Assembly (NCBI RefSeq): GCF_003933245.1
Contig: NZ_QUSX01000001.1
Location: 806,001-870,000, forward strand
DNA from: Maribacter algicola
GTDB taxonomy: Bacteria > Bacteroidota > Bacteroidia > Flavobacteriales > Flavobacteriaceae
Direction of reading: 5' to 3'
Length of the DNA stretch: 64,000 bases
Shown here: piece after piece, positions 26,615-35,694 of the stretch
How positions within the stretch are numbered: position 1 is the stretch's first letter
Layout of the letters: every line of letters starts with the position of its first letter
The notes under the pieces: model-generated
Databases searched by the model: none
The model's input: the letters and a program-made list of their open reading frames with translations, nothing else
Told to the model about the DNA's origin: nothing
Program-made: the position numbers and the translations under genes

Positions 26615-27956
26615 ACTCACAGAGGAACTTATTGCCCAGATAGAGGAGCTCATCGAACACCAAAGGGATGCGGAACTGAACTCACTTTTGGAAGATGTGC
26701 ATTATGCGGATGTTGCTGAAATTATCAATGAACTCAACGAAGACGAGGCCACCTACCTAATAAAGCTTCTAGATAGCTACAAAACATCGGATGTCCTAAC
26801 GGAATTGGACGAAGACGTTCGAGAAGCTATTCTCAGCAATCTCTCCTCCAAGGAAATTGCCGAGGAACTTGCGGAACTGGATACGGATGATGCTGCGGAT
26901 ATCATTGGGGAGCTTCCGCAGGAAATGGTTCAAAAGGTCATCTCGGAAATCGAGGACCGTGAACATGCAAAGGACATTGTAGATCTGCTTCGTTATGATG
27001 AATATTCCGCAGGCGGTCTTATGGCCAAGGAGTTGGTTAAAGTTAGGGAAAACTGGAACGTATTGACTTGTGTAAAGGAAATGCGGGCACAGGCAGAAAA
27101 TGTGACCCGGGTACATTCGATTTATGTGGTGGACGAAGAAGATAAGCTCATTGGCAGGTTATCCCTCAAAGACCTGTTGACCACTTCCACAAAAACACAT
27201 ATCAAGGACGTATACATTCCAAAAGTAGACTCGGTCAATGTCAATGAAAAGCCGGAAGAGGTTGCCAAGATCATGTCCAAGTACGACTTGGAAGCCATTC
27301 CTGTGGTAGATGAAATTGGCAGGTTGGTAGGCCGTATTACCATTGATGACATTGTGGACGTAATTAGGGAGGAAGCGGACAAGGATTATCAAATGGCCGC
27401 GGGTATCTCACAGGATGTGGAAGCAGATGATAGCATCCTGGACTTGACAAGGGCACGGTTGCCATGGTTGATTTTAGGCCTTATTGGGGGTATTGGAGCC
27501 TTTCTTATTATGGGAGGATTCGAGGAAGATTTCAAGCAGGAGCAGTTCATCATTTTCTTTTTTACCCCATTGATCGCCGCCATGGCCGGGAACGTAGGGG
27601 TGCAATCCAGCGCCATCATCGTACAAGGGCTTGCCAATGACGATTTAAAAGGAAGTATCAGCAACCGATTGATAAAGGAAATGTTGTTGGCCACCCTAAA
27701 CGGCATTATACTGGCCATTTTACTATTTGTATTTGTTTGGTCCTATGAAGGCAAGGTCAATATCTCATTTGCGATCTCCATCTCCTTGATCGCGGTCATA
27801 ATCGTAGCCGGTCTGATCGGTACTTTTGTGCCATTGTTCCTTCATAAAAGAGGCATAGACCCCGCTATCGCCACGGGTCCCTTTATTACTACCAGCAATG
27901 ATATTTTTGGCATCCTCATTTACTTTATGATCGCCAAGCTCATTTTGGGGATTTGA
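26601..27956 (+). CDS. mgtE: Magnesium transporter MgtE
   Basis: 451 residues with the full MgtE layout: an N-terminal superhelical domain (about 1-130; [34 protein letters not shown]), two CBS domains (about 135-260; [22 protein letters not shown] and [19 protein letters not shown]), and five membrane helices (about 285-451; [50 protein letters not shown]). It is a homodimeric Mg2+ channel gated by cytoplasmic Mg2+ through its N and CBS domains. It starts 14 nt inside the rsmA 3' end. Confidence 0.96.
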   Translation: MTPFKLTEELIAQIEELIEHQRDAELNSLLEDVHYADVAEIINELNEDEATYLIKLLDSYKTSDVLTELDEDVREAILSNLSSKEIAEELAELDTDDAADIIGELPQEMVQKVISEIEDREHAKDIVDLLRYDEYSAGGLMAKELVKVRENWNVLTCVKEMRAQAENVTRVHSIYVVDEEDKLIGRLSLKDLLTTSTKTHIKDVYIPKVDSVNVNEKPEEVAKIMSKYDLEAIPVVDEIGRLVGRITIDDIVDVIREEADKDYQMAAGISQDVEADDSILDLTRARLPWLILGLIGGIGAFLIMGGFEEDFKQEQFIIFFFTPLIAAMAGNVGVQSSAIIVQGLANDDLKGSISNRLIKEMLLATLNGIILAILLFVFVWSYEGKVNISFAISISLIAVIIVAGLIGTFVPLFLHKRGIDPAIATGPFITTSNDIFGILIYFMIAKLILGI

Positions 27957-27975
27957 ACTTAATATCCGTTCAAAA

Positions 27976-28341
27976 ATGAAAACTATCAATCTTCAGGAAA
28001 AACATGCCCAGTTCAACAAACATTGGCACCCACATCAAATTGCGGTCGTGAACGATATGCAGGTACTGCTTGCCAAATTAAAAGGTGAATTCGTATGGCA
28101 TTCCCATAAACATGAAGATGAATTGTTCCAGGTCATAAAGGGTACGCTCTATATGCAGTTTAGGAATCGTACAGAGGTGGTCAAGGAAGGTGAAATCATT
28201 GTCGTACCAAAAGGAGTGGAGCATTGTCCAATGACCAAAAACGAGGAGGAAGTCCATATCCTGTTATTTGAAAAAAGTACTACCGCACATACTGGCGACG
28301 TAACCCATGACCTAACCCAAACTACTTATCCAAAAATTTAA
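27976..28341 (+). CDS. Cupin-domain protein
   Basis: 121 residues, one cupin barrel. The first motif is seen in FVWHSHKHEDELFQVIKGTLYM (HxHxxxDE type with E near residue 52) and the second in GEIIVVPKGVEHCPM. The metal-binding His/Glu set looks complete, so it may bind a divalent metal. It starts 19 nt after mgtE and is followed 7 nt later by a dehydrogenase gene, so it may belong to that transcript. Substrate or ligand unknown. Confidence 0.85.
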   Translation: MKTINLQEKHAQFNKHWHPHQIAVVNDMQVLLAKLKGEFVWHSHKHEDELFQVIKGTLYMQFRNRTEVVKEGEIIVVPKGVEHCPMTKNEEEVHILLFEKSTTAHTGDVTHDLTQTTYPKI

Positions 28342-28348
28342 AAACCCT

Positions 28349-29293
28349 ATGAAAGTACTCCATGTAGATAGTAATCATCCCTTGATAATAGAACAATTCA
28401 ATAATTTTGGTTTTGTAAATGATGAGGACTATGTTTCTACCAAGGAAGAAATAGAAGAAAAAATTGGAGCCTATGAAGGACTCATCATCCGAAGCAGATT
28501 TACCATTGACGGCTCGTTTCTGGACAAGGCGAAGAATTTAAAATTCATTGGACGCCTGGGCGCCGGGTTGGAGAATATCGATACCAGATATGCCAAGTCG
28601 TTGGGCATATTTTTGGCCGCTGCCCCGGAAGGCAACCGCAATGCCGTAGGGGAACATGCGTTAGGCATGCTTTTGTCCCTTTTCAACAAATTGAACAAGG
28701 CCGATGCGGAAGTTAGGGACGGGAAATGGGACCGGGAAGGCAACCGTGGGGTTGAATTAGAGGGCAAAGTCGTTGGTATTATCGGGTATGGGAATATGGG
28801 CAAGGCTTTTGCAAAAAAGTTAAAAGGATTTGATGTGGACGAGGTCATTTGTTATGATATCGAAGGTGGCGTGGAAGACGAAAACGCCAGACAAGTGGGC
28901 ATCATGGAATTACACCAACGCACCGATGTGTTGAGCTTGCATGTTCCACAGACGGCATCGACCATAGGTATAATCAATACGGAGTTTTTAAATAAGTTCC
29001 ATAAAAATATCTGGATCATCAATACGGCCCGGGGAAAATGCATAAATACGGCCGATTTGGTCAGCGCACTGAAATCGGGCAAAGTATTGGGTGCTGGATT
29101 GGATGTTCTGGAATATGAAAAGGCCTCTTTTGAAAATATGTTCACAGATAATAGGCTCCCCGAAGCCTTTGAATACTTGACCAAAGCGGATAATGTATTG
29201 CTATCTCCCCATGTTGCGGGCTGGACGGTGGAGAGCAAAATTAAGTTGGCACAGACCGTTGTGGACAAAATCAAAAATAAATTTGTAGTTTAA
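28349..29293 (+). CDS. D-2-hydroxyacid dehydrogenase (SerA-like)
   Basis: 314 residues. It has the NAD-dependent D-2-hydroxyacid dehydrogenase layout: KFIGRLGAGLENIDTRYAKS and PEGNRNAVGEHALGML near residue 95, the Rossmann motif VVGIIGYGNMGKAFAKKL at about 146-163, the catalytic Arg in IINTARGKCINTADL near residue 228, Glu in LDVLEYEKASF, and the catalytic His in LLSPHVAGWTVES near residue 288. It is close to 3-phosphoglycerate dehydrogenases without a regulatory ACT domain, but no serC lies beside it, so serine synthesis is not proven. Confidence 0.9.
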   Translation: MKVLHVDSNHPLIIEQFNNFGFVNDEDYVSTKEEIEEKIGAYEGLIIRSRFTIDGSFLDKAKNLKFIGRLGAGLENIDTRYAKSLGIFLAAAPEGNRNAVGEHALGMLLSLFNKLNKADAEVRDGKWDREGNRGVELEGKVVGIIGYGNMGKAFAKKLKGFDVDEVICYDIEGGVEDENARQVGIMELHQRTDVLSLHVPQTASTIGIINTEFLNKFHKNIWIINTARGKCINTADLVSALKSGKVLGAGLDVLEYEKASFENMFTDNRLPEAFEYLTKADNVLLSPHVAGWTVESKIKLAQTVVDKIKNKFVV

Positions 29294-29320
29294 GGGATAA
29301 TCAATCTTAAATCTACAAAA

Positions 29321-29692
29321 ATGAATTTAGGCAACTTTTCCGTAAGCCTTAGTGTCAAGGACATTAAGGCCTCCAAAGCGTTTTATGAAGCCTTGGGTTT
29401 TACCGTCTTTCATGGTGATATTGAACAGCATTGGCTCATTCTGAAGAACGACACATCGACCATTGGGCTCTTTCAAGGTATGTTCGAAAAGAATATCCTC
29501 ACCTATAATCCCGGTTGGGATTCCAATGCCAATACCTTGGACAGTTTTACAGATGTCCGTGAAATTCAAAATAGACTAGAAGCCAAAGGCCTCAACTTGG
29601 TTAGAAAAGTGGAAGAAGGTACTAAGGGGCCGGCCAACATTACCCTAATAGATCCTGACGGGAATCCCATTTTAATCGATCAACACGTCTGA
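29321..29692 (+). CDS. VOC superfamily protein
   Basis: 123 residues with the two-module glyoxalase/bleomycin-resistance fold: [20 protein letters not shown] at the start, [30 protein letters not shown], and the closing [18 protein letters not shown]. It starts 27 nt after the dehydrogenase and ends 1 nt before the DUF1801 gene. It is not closely similar to the VOC proteins at 19861 or 30193. Substrate unknown. Confidence 0.85.
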   Translation: MNLGNFSVSLSVKDIKASKAFYEALGFTVFHGDIEQHWLILKNDTSTIGLFQGMFEKNILTYNPGWDSNANTLDSFTDVREIQNRLEAKGLNLVRKVEEGTKGPANITLIDPDGNPILIDQHV

Positions 29693-29693
29693 T

Positions 29694-30152
29694 ATGCAGA
29701 ACAAAGCGGATTCACCCGAAGACTATGTTTCCCAATTGCCCGAAGAAAGAAAGGCGGTGATTTCGGAGATTAGGAAAGTTATTCTGGAAAATCTACCTGA
29801 AGGTTTTGAGGAACAGATTAGCTATGGAATGTTGGGCTATGTAGTGCCTCATAGCCTGTATCCGGCCGGTTACCATGTAGATCCTAAACTTCCCTTACCC
29901 TTTATAAATTTGGCCTCCCAAAAAAACTTTGTGGCCCTCTATCATACCGGTATCTACGCGGACACAAAACTTCTGGATTGGTTCGTTACGGAATACCCAA
30001 AACACAGCAAACGTAAGTTGGATATGGGCAAAAGCTGTATCCGCTTTAAAAATATGGACGACATTCCGTATGAGCTAATTGCTGAGCTTTCAAGCAAAAT
30101 GACCGTCAAGGAATGGATAGATCTTTATCGGAAAAATACCCTACAACCATGA
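29694..30152 (+). CDS. DUF1801-domain protein
   Basis: 152 residues. The N-terminal SPEDYVSQLPEERKAVISEI with VILENLPEGFEEQISYGMLGY is the usual beginning of DUF1801 (YdhG-like fold), followed by FINLASQKNFVALYHTGIY and MGKSCIRFKNMDDIPYEL. The function of the family is not known to me; the fold is related to iron-binding frataxin-like and YdhG proteins. It lies tightly after a VOC gene and 40 nt before another. Confidence 0.85.
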   Translation: MQNKADSPEDYVSQLPEERKAVISEIRKVILENLPEGFEEQISYGMLGYVVPHSLYPAGYHVDPKLPLPFINLASQKNFVALYHTGIYADTKLLDWFVTEYPKHSKRKLDMGKSCIRFKNMDDIPYELIAELSSKMTVKEWIDLYRKNTLQP

Positions 30153-30192
30153 TGACAAAAACCAAATTAAATAACAACCAAAAAGCATATAT

Positions 30193-30579
30193 ATGAAAAA
30201 ACGGGTTACAGGATTGGGCGGATTCTTTTTTAAGACGTCTAATCCAGAAAAAGTAAAAGAGTGGTATAAAACACATCTTGGCTTAAATACAGATAAGTAC
30301 GGATGTACATTTTGGTGGAAGGATGAGCAAGGAAATGACTGCTCCACCCAATGGAGCCCTATGAACGAAGATACCCAATACTTTAAGCCAAGTACCTCCT
30401 CCTTCATGATGAATTTTAGAGTGGACAATCTAGTAGAATTGCTGGATGTCCTTCAAAAGGAAGGTGTTACGGTGATAGGGGAAATAGAAACATACGATTA
30501 CGGAAAATTTGGTTGGATTCTCGATCCAGATGGTAATAAACTTGAGCTTTGGGAACCAAACGATAAAGTTTTTTTGTGA
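30193..30579 (+). CDS. VOC superfamily protein
   Basis: 128 residues, glyoxalase/dioxygenase-type fold: GLGGFFFKTSNPEKVKEWYK at the start, YGCTFWWKDEQGND, MMNFRVDNLVELLDVLQKEG as the second module start, and FGWILDPDGNKLELWEP to close. It resembles the stand-alone VOC proteins often named glyoxalase without a proven substrate. It follows the DUF1801 gene on the same strand. Confidence 0.86.
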   Translation: MKKRVTGLGGFFFKTSNPEKVKEWYKTHLGLNTDKYGCTFWWKDEQGNDCSTQWSPMNEDTQYFKPSTSSFMMNFRVDNLVELLDVLQKEGVTVIGEIETYDYGKFGWILDPDGNKLELWEPNDKVFL

Positions 30580-30632
30580 TATCGTTTTATTCTTTACTTT
30601 TAAACGACAATTAACCACCTAAAAACAAAACC

Positions 30633-31019
30633 ATGTCAGAAGAAAACAAAGATTTTGGCGATAAGGCGGAAGATGCCGCCAAAGAATTTCAAGAAGAGGT
30701 AAAAAAAACATTCGACCCTCAGAATCCGGATAACGGTAAAACAGTGGCCATTATAGCACATATCACCTTTATTGGCTGGATCGTGGCAATCGTTATGAAC
30801 AGCCAAAACAAAACCGAATTTGGTAGTTATTACATTAGACAGACTTTGGGTATATGGATTTTGATGATAGTTTTGAGCTTCATTCCAATAGTGGGATGTT
30901 TTGCGAGCCTTTTGGGCCTTGTTTTGATAATTATGAGTCTGATTAACGCCGCAAATGGGAAAATGGTTCCAATAGCGGTTGTTGGCACCTATTTTCAAGA
31001 TTGGTTCAAGAGTTTATAG
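30633..31019 (+). CDS. Small membrane protein of the DUF4870/Tic20-like type
   Basis: 128 residues. A hydrophilic, acidic N-terminus (about 1-35) precedes three hydrophobic segments: VAIIAHITFIGWIVAIVMN, GIWILMIVLSFIPIVGCFA and SLLGLVLIIMSLINAANG, with the YYIRQTLGIW stretch between that is typical of this group. It has no signal peptide and sits in the inner membrane. No function is known. A terminator lies right after its stop. Confidence 0.82.
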   Translation: MSEENKDFGDKAEDAAKEFQEEVKKTFDPQNPDNGKTVAIIAHITFIGWIVAIVMNSQNKTEFGSYYIRQTLGIWILMIVLSFIPIVGCFASLLGLVLIIMSLINAANGKMVPIAVVGTYFQDWFKSL

Positions 31020-31028
31020 TATTTCAAG

Positions 31029-31054
31029 AAAGGCCAAAGTAATTTTGGCCTTTT
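31029..31054 (+). terminator. Rho-independent terminator after the DUF4870-like gene
   Basis: AAAGGCCAAA (31029-31038) pairs perfectly with TTTGGCCTTT (31044-31053) over a 5-nt loop, ending in a T run, 9 nt after the stop codon. Confidence 0.85.
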
Positions 31055-31068
31055 ACATTTAAAATATT

Positions 31069-31100
31069 ATCGTAATATTGCAATATATAAATATTACGAT
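31069..31100 (+). promoter_or_regulatory. Palindromic operator of the arsR gene
   Basis: ATCGTAATATT (31069-31079) and AATATTACGAT (31090-31100) form a perfect 11-bp inverted repeat with a 10-bp AT-only-type spacer that ends on the arsR ATG. Its size and place fit autoregulation by a dimeric ArsR repressor. Binding is inferred. Confidence 0.75.
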
Positions 31101-31422
31101 GGGAGTTACCAAAACACAGATATTCAACCAAAAACAGAACGAACTGGCCATTATCTTTAAAGTGCTTGCAAACCCTGCACGAATCGCCATTCTGGAATAT
31201 ATAAGCAGGCAAGAGGCCTGTATCTGTAACGATATCGTGGACGAAATAGGGCTGGCACAACCTACCATTTCCCAACATTTAAAGGAATTGAAGAGTATCG
31301 ATTTAATTTCCGGGGAAATAGAAGGAAAGCGGGTTTGCTATTGCATCAATCTTAAAAAATGGTCGGCCATTCAAGACATGCTAAATTCGTTTTTCAACAC
31401 TACCAAAACGAATTGCTGCTAA
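31099..31422 (+). CDS. arsR: ArsR-family winged-helix repressor
   Basis: 107 residues from the ATG at 31099 (the frame is open to a TTG at 31078, inside the operator, which is less likely). The helix-turn-helix runs [20 protein letters not shown], then [30 protein letters not shown] Cys pair near residue 43 (EACIC) resembles the CxC metal/metalloid site of ArsR, and more Cys occur at RVCYCIN and in the final NCC, so it may sense As(III) or another thiol-binding metal. It is preceded by a perfect palindrome and followed by DUF6428 and an acetyltransferase gene. Confidence 0.9.
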   Translation: MGVTKTQIFNQKQNELAIIFKVLANPARIAILEYISRQEACICNDIVDEIGLAQPTISQHLKELKSIDLISGEIEGKRVCYCINLKKWSAIQDMLNSFFNTTKTNCC

Positions 31423-31520
31423 ACCGCATAATAAATTCATCACAGATCAATACTTGACGATAAGCATTTAAAATAATTAAAAACTAAAATCAATTTTTAA
31501 CCGATATAAAATAATTCAAA

Positions 31521-32006
31521 ATGAAAACACATGAATTTTTGTCCTTTTTACAGGAAAACCCCAATAAAAACCTTTTGTTCGAATACAAACCTGGAGAATT
31601 GGTAGGGGCCAATTATCACATCACCGAAGTGAAAAACGTAACTATCGATTCCATTGATTGCGGTGCAAATCCAGATTTTTGGAAGGAAACCATCATCCAA
31701 CTCTATGAGAGCCCTTTGGAAAAGGACAAACGGGAATATATGTCGGCCTACAAGGCGCTCTCCATACTAAATAAAGTAGATAAAATAAAACCCATGGAGC
31801 GGGATGTAGAGGTCAAGTTCGAATATAGTAATCCTAACTTTCACACTGCACAATTGTTCGTGAACGATCTTGAAATTTCAGGTGAAAATCTAATCGTCAA
31901 ATTAGGTGTAGAAAAAACGGATTGTAAGGCCAAAGAAACCTGTGGTATTCCAGAGACAATGACCGAGACCTCCTCTGCCTGTGCGCCGGGAAGTGGCTGT
32001 TGCTAA
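31521..32006 (+). CDS. DUF6428-family protein of the ars cluster, Cys-rich C-terminus
   Basis: 161 residues. The N-terminal 120 residues include MKTHEFLSFLQENPNKNLLF and ELVGANYHITEVKNVTID, which I recognise as the DUF6428 type commonly next to arsR in Bacteroidota. The tail is unusual: Cys residues in TDCKAKETCGIPE and in SACAPGSGCC, five to six Cys in the last 32 residues, which could bind a thiophilic metal(loid). No enzyme motif is visible. It starts 98 nt after arsR and ends 16 nt before the acetyltransferase gene. Confidence 0.8.
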   Translation: MKTHEFLSFLQENPNKNLLFEYKPGELVGANYHITEVKNVTIDSIDCGANPDFWKETIIQLYESPLEKDKREYMSAYKALSILNKVDKIKPMERDVEVKFEYSNPNFHTAQLFVNDLEISGENLIVKLGVEKTDCKAKETCGIPETMTETSSACAPGSGCC

Positions 32007-32022
32007 ATAAAAAATACTTTCA

Positions 32023-32517
32023 ATGATTTCCATTAGACCGATGGCCGCCACCGATTGGGAAAAGGTTGCCAAAATTTATGGAGAAGGCATAGCTACGGGC
32101 ATGGCTACTTTTGAGACCCAAATTCCCAGTTACCAAAAATGGGACGGTTCGCACTTGAAAAATTGTCGATTTGTGGGACTTTATAATGATAACCTGGCTG
32201 GATGGGCCACCTTAGCGCCTGTCTCTAGCCGACATGTTTACAGGGGGGTAGCCGAGGTCAGCATTTACATCGGTCAAAATTACAGGGGGTTGGGCCTTGG
32301 AAAAGCGCTTTTGCAACACCTGATTTTGGAGAGTGAAGCACAAGGATTTTGGACTTTACAATCGGGGATTTTCCCATCGAACCAAACAAGTATAAAACTA
32401 CACGAAGCGGTGGGTTTCAGAAAAATAGGTGTCCGCGAGCGGGTTGGAAAGTTAAACGGGGTTTGGATCGATAATGTACTCTACGAAAGACGAAGTACGG
32501 TTATAGGTATAGATTAA
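32023..32517 (+). CDS. GNAT acetyltransferase, ArsN/phosphinothricin acetyltransferase-like
   Basis: 164 residues with a complete GNAT core: IRPMAATDWEKVAKIYGEGI at the start, GWATLAPVSSR as strand, the acetyl-CoA loop VSIYIGQNYRGLGLGKALLQ (Q/RxxGxG/A type) near residue 84-103, and the end region SIKLHEAVGFRKIGVRERVGK. This pattern is close to phosphinothricin/arsinothricin acetyltransferases (Bar, Pat, ArsN1). Since it follows arsR and DUF6428, an ArsN-like detoxification role is plausible; substrate not proven. Convergent with olsF, 4 nt apart. Confidence 0.82.
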   Translation: MISIRPMAATDWEKVAKIYGEGIATGMATFETQIPSYQKWDGSHLKNCRFVGLYNDNLAGWATLAPVSSRHVYRGVAEVSIYIGQNYRGLGLGKALLQHLILESEAQGFWTLQSGIFPSNQTSIKLHEAVGFRKIGVRERVGKLNGVWIDNVLYERRSTVIGID

Positions 32518-32521
32518 AACC

Positions 32522-34336
32522 TTACTCTTGATTTTGTTGGGATTCGGCCAACTTGCGTTCCAATTCCGCCTGAAATTCCTCCATTACGGGCTTTACGGTA
32601 CTTTCGGGCAAATCCGCAATTTTTATGTACATCAATCCATCCACAGAATTATTGAACAAAGGGTCCACATTAAATGCGACCACCTTGGCGTTCTGCTTGA
32701 TGTATTTTTTAATGAGCACCGGCAACCGAAGATTGCCCGGCTCCACTTCATCGATCAATCTATCGAACTTGTTCAAATCGGCTTGGGTCTCGTCAAAGAC
32801 AAATTCCTTATCGGCATCCTTAAGCTTCACCTTAAATTCCTTTTTGGGGCGTATATATTGGGCCACATAGGGATCCCAATAGTGGGACTTCATAAACTCG
32901 ATCATCAAGGATTTTGAAAAATTGGAAAATTGGTTGCTGATACTTACCCCGCCAATAAGATATTTATGCTCCGGATGGCGTAAGGTCGTATGTACGATGC
33001 CCTTCCAAAGCAAGAACAGGGGCATGGGTTTCTGTTGGTATTCCTTGGTGATGTAGGCCCTACCCATTTCAATGGAATTCTTCATCATCCCATACAGTTC
33101 AGGCTCCACACGAAACAGGTCCTGTAAGTAAAAACCATCTATTCCGTATTCCGGAAATATCTCAGATCCCAGACCCATTCTGTAGGCCCCTACAATACAT
33201 TTTTCTGAATCGTCCCAAAGAAAAAGATGGTAATAATAGGAATCGAATTTATCAAGGTCGATGGCATTGTTGGTGCCCTCACCTATTTCCCTAAAGGTAA
33301 CTTCGCGCTGTCTACCAATTTCCTTCAGGATAAAGGGAATATCCTTTTCCTTGGCCAAGAAAACCTCATAATTCTTGCTTTGTAACAATCTACAGTCCTT
33401 TTCCCGTAACTTTTCAATTTCGCCTTGCATCACTTCCTTTCGCATGGCGGATGCAATTTTTTTAGGTGGCTTGGGGATTTTTAAGGAGGTAGGTATCTGA
33501 TCAATCAAGCGCTCCTTCTCGTAGGCGTTGGAAAGAATATAGGTCTTTCTTCGCAACAGATCTGAAAATTCCACCATATCTTCCTGTTCCTTTTGGGTCT
33601 GTACGGATATAGGTTGGCCAATCCTGATTTTAATGGGTCTATTATGTTGTGAAAATACCTGCGAAGGAATCATGGCCGTTCTAAAAATATCGTTCAGTTT
33701 GGAAAGCCTGTAAAAAAGCTTGCTATTTCGTGCATGAAAATAAATAGGGACTACCGGTACCTCTGCCTTTCTAATAAGCTTTAGGACAGCATCTTCCCAA
33801 GGCTTGTCAACGATTAATTTTCCATCACGGTACGTAGACACTTCACCTGCCGGAAAAATGCCCAAAGGATGGCCGTTTTTTAAATGTTCCAGGGTTTTTT
33901 TAAACCCCATGACACTACTTTTTACATCCTTATGTCCTTCAAAAGGATTAACCGGAAGAATATAGGGATCCAAAGGAACCATTCGCTGCAAAAGAAAATT
34001 GGCCATGATTTTAAAATCCGGTCGTTTGGGTAGCATCAGGTTCATTAACAAGACACCGTCTATGGCACCTAACGGATGGTTGCTAATGGTAATGAAGGGT
34101 CCTTCCTTTGGCAACCTTTTAAAATCTTCTTCCGGAATCTCAAAGTCAATTTCAAAGTGGTCCAGAATAGCCTTTGTAAAATCGGTTCCCTCCAAATGGG
34201 CAATGCTATCATAAAACCGATTAACCCCAGAAATGCGCGTGACCTTCATTAAAGCCCAACCCATAAAAGTTCCAATAAAGCCCAACTTGGATAAGTTAAC
34301 GGCCTTTGCCACTTCCTTTGCGGTCACTAAACCCAT
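32522..34336 (-). CDS. olsF: Bifunctional lyso-ornithine lipid O-acyltransferase / ornithine N-acyltransferase
   Basis: 604 residues from the ATG at 34336 (MGLVTAKEVAKAVNL), preferred over 34393, which adds 19 unlike residues. The N-terminal half is a PlsC-type acyltransferase: the HxxxxD motif in TISNHPLGAIDGVLL and the FPAGEVSTYRDG stretch for phosphate/acyl binding. The second half (about 340-604) is a GNAT-like hemolysin/OlsB-type N-acyltransferase: VFLAKEKDIPFILKEIGRQR, GAYRMGLGSEIFP and SIEMGRAYITKEYQ. In Flavobacterium johnsoniae and Serratia the two-domain OlsF makes ornithine lipids, phosphate-free membrane lipids. Downstream of lysC on the same strand with an 87-nt gap. Confidence 0.85.
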   Translation of the reverse strand: MGLVTAKEVAKAVNLSKLGFIGTFMGWALMKVTRISGVNRFYDSIAHLEGTDFTKAILDHFEIDFEIPEEDFKRLPKEGPFITISNHPLGAIDGVLLMNLMLPKRPDFKIMANFLLQRMVPLDPYILPVNPFEGHKDVKSSVMGFKKTLEHLKNGHPLGIFPAGEVSTYRDGKLIVDKPWEDAVLKLIRKAEVPVVPIYFHARNSKLFYRLSKLNDIFRTAMIPSQVFSQHNRPIKIRIGQPISVQTQKEQEDMVEFSDLLRRKTYILSNAYEKERLIDQIPTSLKIPKPPKKIASAMRKEVMQGEIEKLREKDCRLLQSKNYEVFLAKEKDIPFILKEIGRQREVTFREIGEGTNNAIDLDKFDSYYYHLFLWDDSEKCIVGAYRMGLGSEIFPEYGIDGFYLQDLFRVEPELYGMMKNSIEMGRAYITKEYQQKPMPLFLLWKGIVHTTLRHPEHKYLIGGVSISNQFSNFSKSLMIEFMKSHYWDPYVAQYIRPKKEFKVKLKDADKEFVFDETQADLNKFDRLIDEVEPGNLRLPVLIKKYIKQNAKVVAFNVDPLFNNSVDGLMYIKIADLPESTVKPVMEEFQAELERKLAESQQNQE

Positions 34337-34423
34337 ACACCTGATATCTATTTCAAAGTATAAATATAGGAAAATGGAGGTGGAGGCCGCCATTTTAACA
34401 AAGGTAAAAAGTACGCCGTTTAG

Positions 34424-35671
34424 TTACTTTACCACCAATTGGACTGTTTCCTTACCTCTTTGTTCCAATAATACTTCATGCCCATTGGTCAGTGACTCAA
34501 GTGCTTGGGCATTAAAATGTCTGATGGTGTACAGGGAAACACCCTCCTGGTGTACCACCTTAAATTTACTTTTTAATTGCTGGAGAAGATCTTGTAAACC
34601 GCCAAACTTGTTATCCACGCATACGGAAAAACTGATTGCGGAATTTTGGATAAGGTCCACCTTGATTTTAAAGTCGTGAAATAGTTTGAAGATTTCGCTG
34701 ATATTGTTCTCTACCATAAAAGAAAAATCCAAGGAGGACAATTTCATAAGTACTTGGTTCTTCTTCACAATAAAACATGGGACCTTGGGTTCGATACCCA
34801 TTCCCTTGCCTACCGTTGTTCCCGGGTCCTTAGGGTTTACAAAGGATTTTACGTGCAGGGGTATTTCCTTGCGTTGCAAAGGCTGTAATGTCTTAGGGTG
34901 TATCACCGAAGCTCCATAAAATGCAAGCTCTATGGCTTCCCTATACGAAATGTTGTTCAATAATTGTGTTTCCTTGAAATATCTAGGATCCGCGTTCAAA
35001 ACACCTGGAACGTCCTTCCAAATGGTCACGGAGTCCGCATTGAGACAGTAGGCCAAAATGGCAGCGGTATAATCCGATCCTTCCCTTCCCAAGGTGGTCG
35101 TAAAGTTGTTATCGTCGCTTCCCAAAAAACCTTGCGTTATGTTCAGTACCTTCTTATCGATATCCGCTACGTTGGCCTGGGTCCTTTCCCAGTTTACCGT
35201 GGTATCCCTGTAACTGGTATCGGTCTTGATATAATGTCGTACATCAAGCCAATTATTGGAGATTCCTACTTTTTCCAAATAGGCACTTATAATGGTCGAT
35301 GAAATCAACTCGCCATATCCCACAATTTGGTCGTAGACAAAATTGTAATTGGGAGATTTGTTCCATACCAAAAAGCCGTTGATCTCATCGATGAGTACCT
35401 TAATGTCCTTATATATTTTATGCTGCTTGTTTTCAAAAAGATCGTTAAGAATACCGCTATGGTACTCTACTATATCTGAGATTTTTGATGGGATATCCTT
35501 TTTGTCCTTAAAATAGGCATTTACCACCTCTTCCATGGCATTGGTCGTCTTTCCCATGGCGGAAACCACCAAAATGGTGTTGTCATAACCAACTGTTTGC
35601 AAAACGTTTACAACATTCTTTACGGCATCGGCATCCTTTACGGAGGCACCTCCAAATTTAAATACTCTCAT
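34424..35671 (-). CDS. lysC: Aspartate kinase
   Basis: 415 residues, a monofunctional enzyme. The kinase domain opens RVFKFGGASVKDADAVKNV, with ILVVSAMGKTTNAMEE and the active-site region TTLGREGSDYTAAILA near residue 195, and DVPGVLNADPRYF near residue 223. C-terminal ACT regions (about 305-400) include SLDFSFMVENNISEIFKLFH and NSAISFSVCVDNKFGG, the usual site of feedback control by lysine or threonine. It phosphorylates aspartate in the first step toward Lys, Met, Thr and diaminopimelate. It follows a GNAT gene by 23 nt. No lysine riboswitch is seen upstream. Confidence 0.94.
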   Translation of the reverse strand: MRVFKFGGASVKDADAVKNVVNVLQTVGYDNTILVVSAMGKTTNAMEEVVNAYFKDKKDIPSKISDIVEYHSGILNDLFENKQHKIYKDIKVLIDEINGFLVWNKSPNYNFVYDQIVGYGELISSTIISAYLEKVGISNNWLDVRHYIKTDTSYRDTTVNWERTQANVADIDKKVLNITQGFLGSDDNNFTTTLGREGSDYTAAILAYCLNADSVTIWKDVPGVLNADPRYFKETQLLNNISYREAIELAFYGASVIHPKTLQPLQRKEIPLHVKSFVNPKDPGTTVGKGMGIEPKVPCFIVKKNQVLMKLSSLDFSFMVENNISEIFKLFHDFKIKVDLIQNSAISFSVCVDNKFGGLQDLLQQLKSKFKVVHQEGVSLYTIRHFNAQALESLTNGHEVLLEQRGKETVQLVVK

Positions 35672-35694
35672 ACACGAAATACGATTCTAAATTT

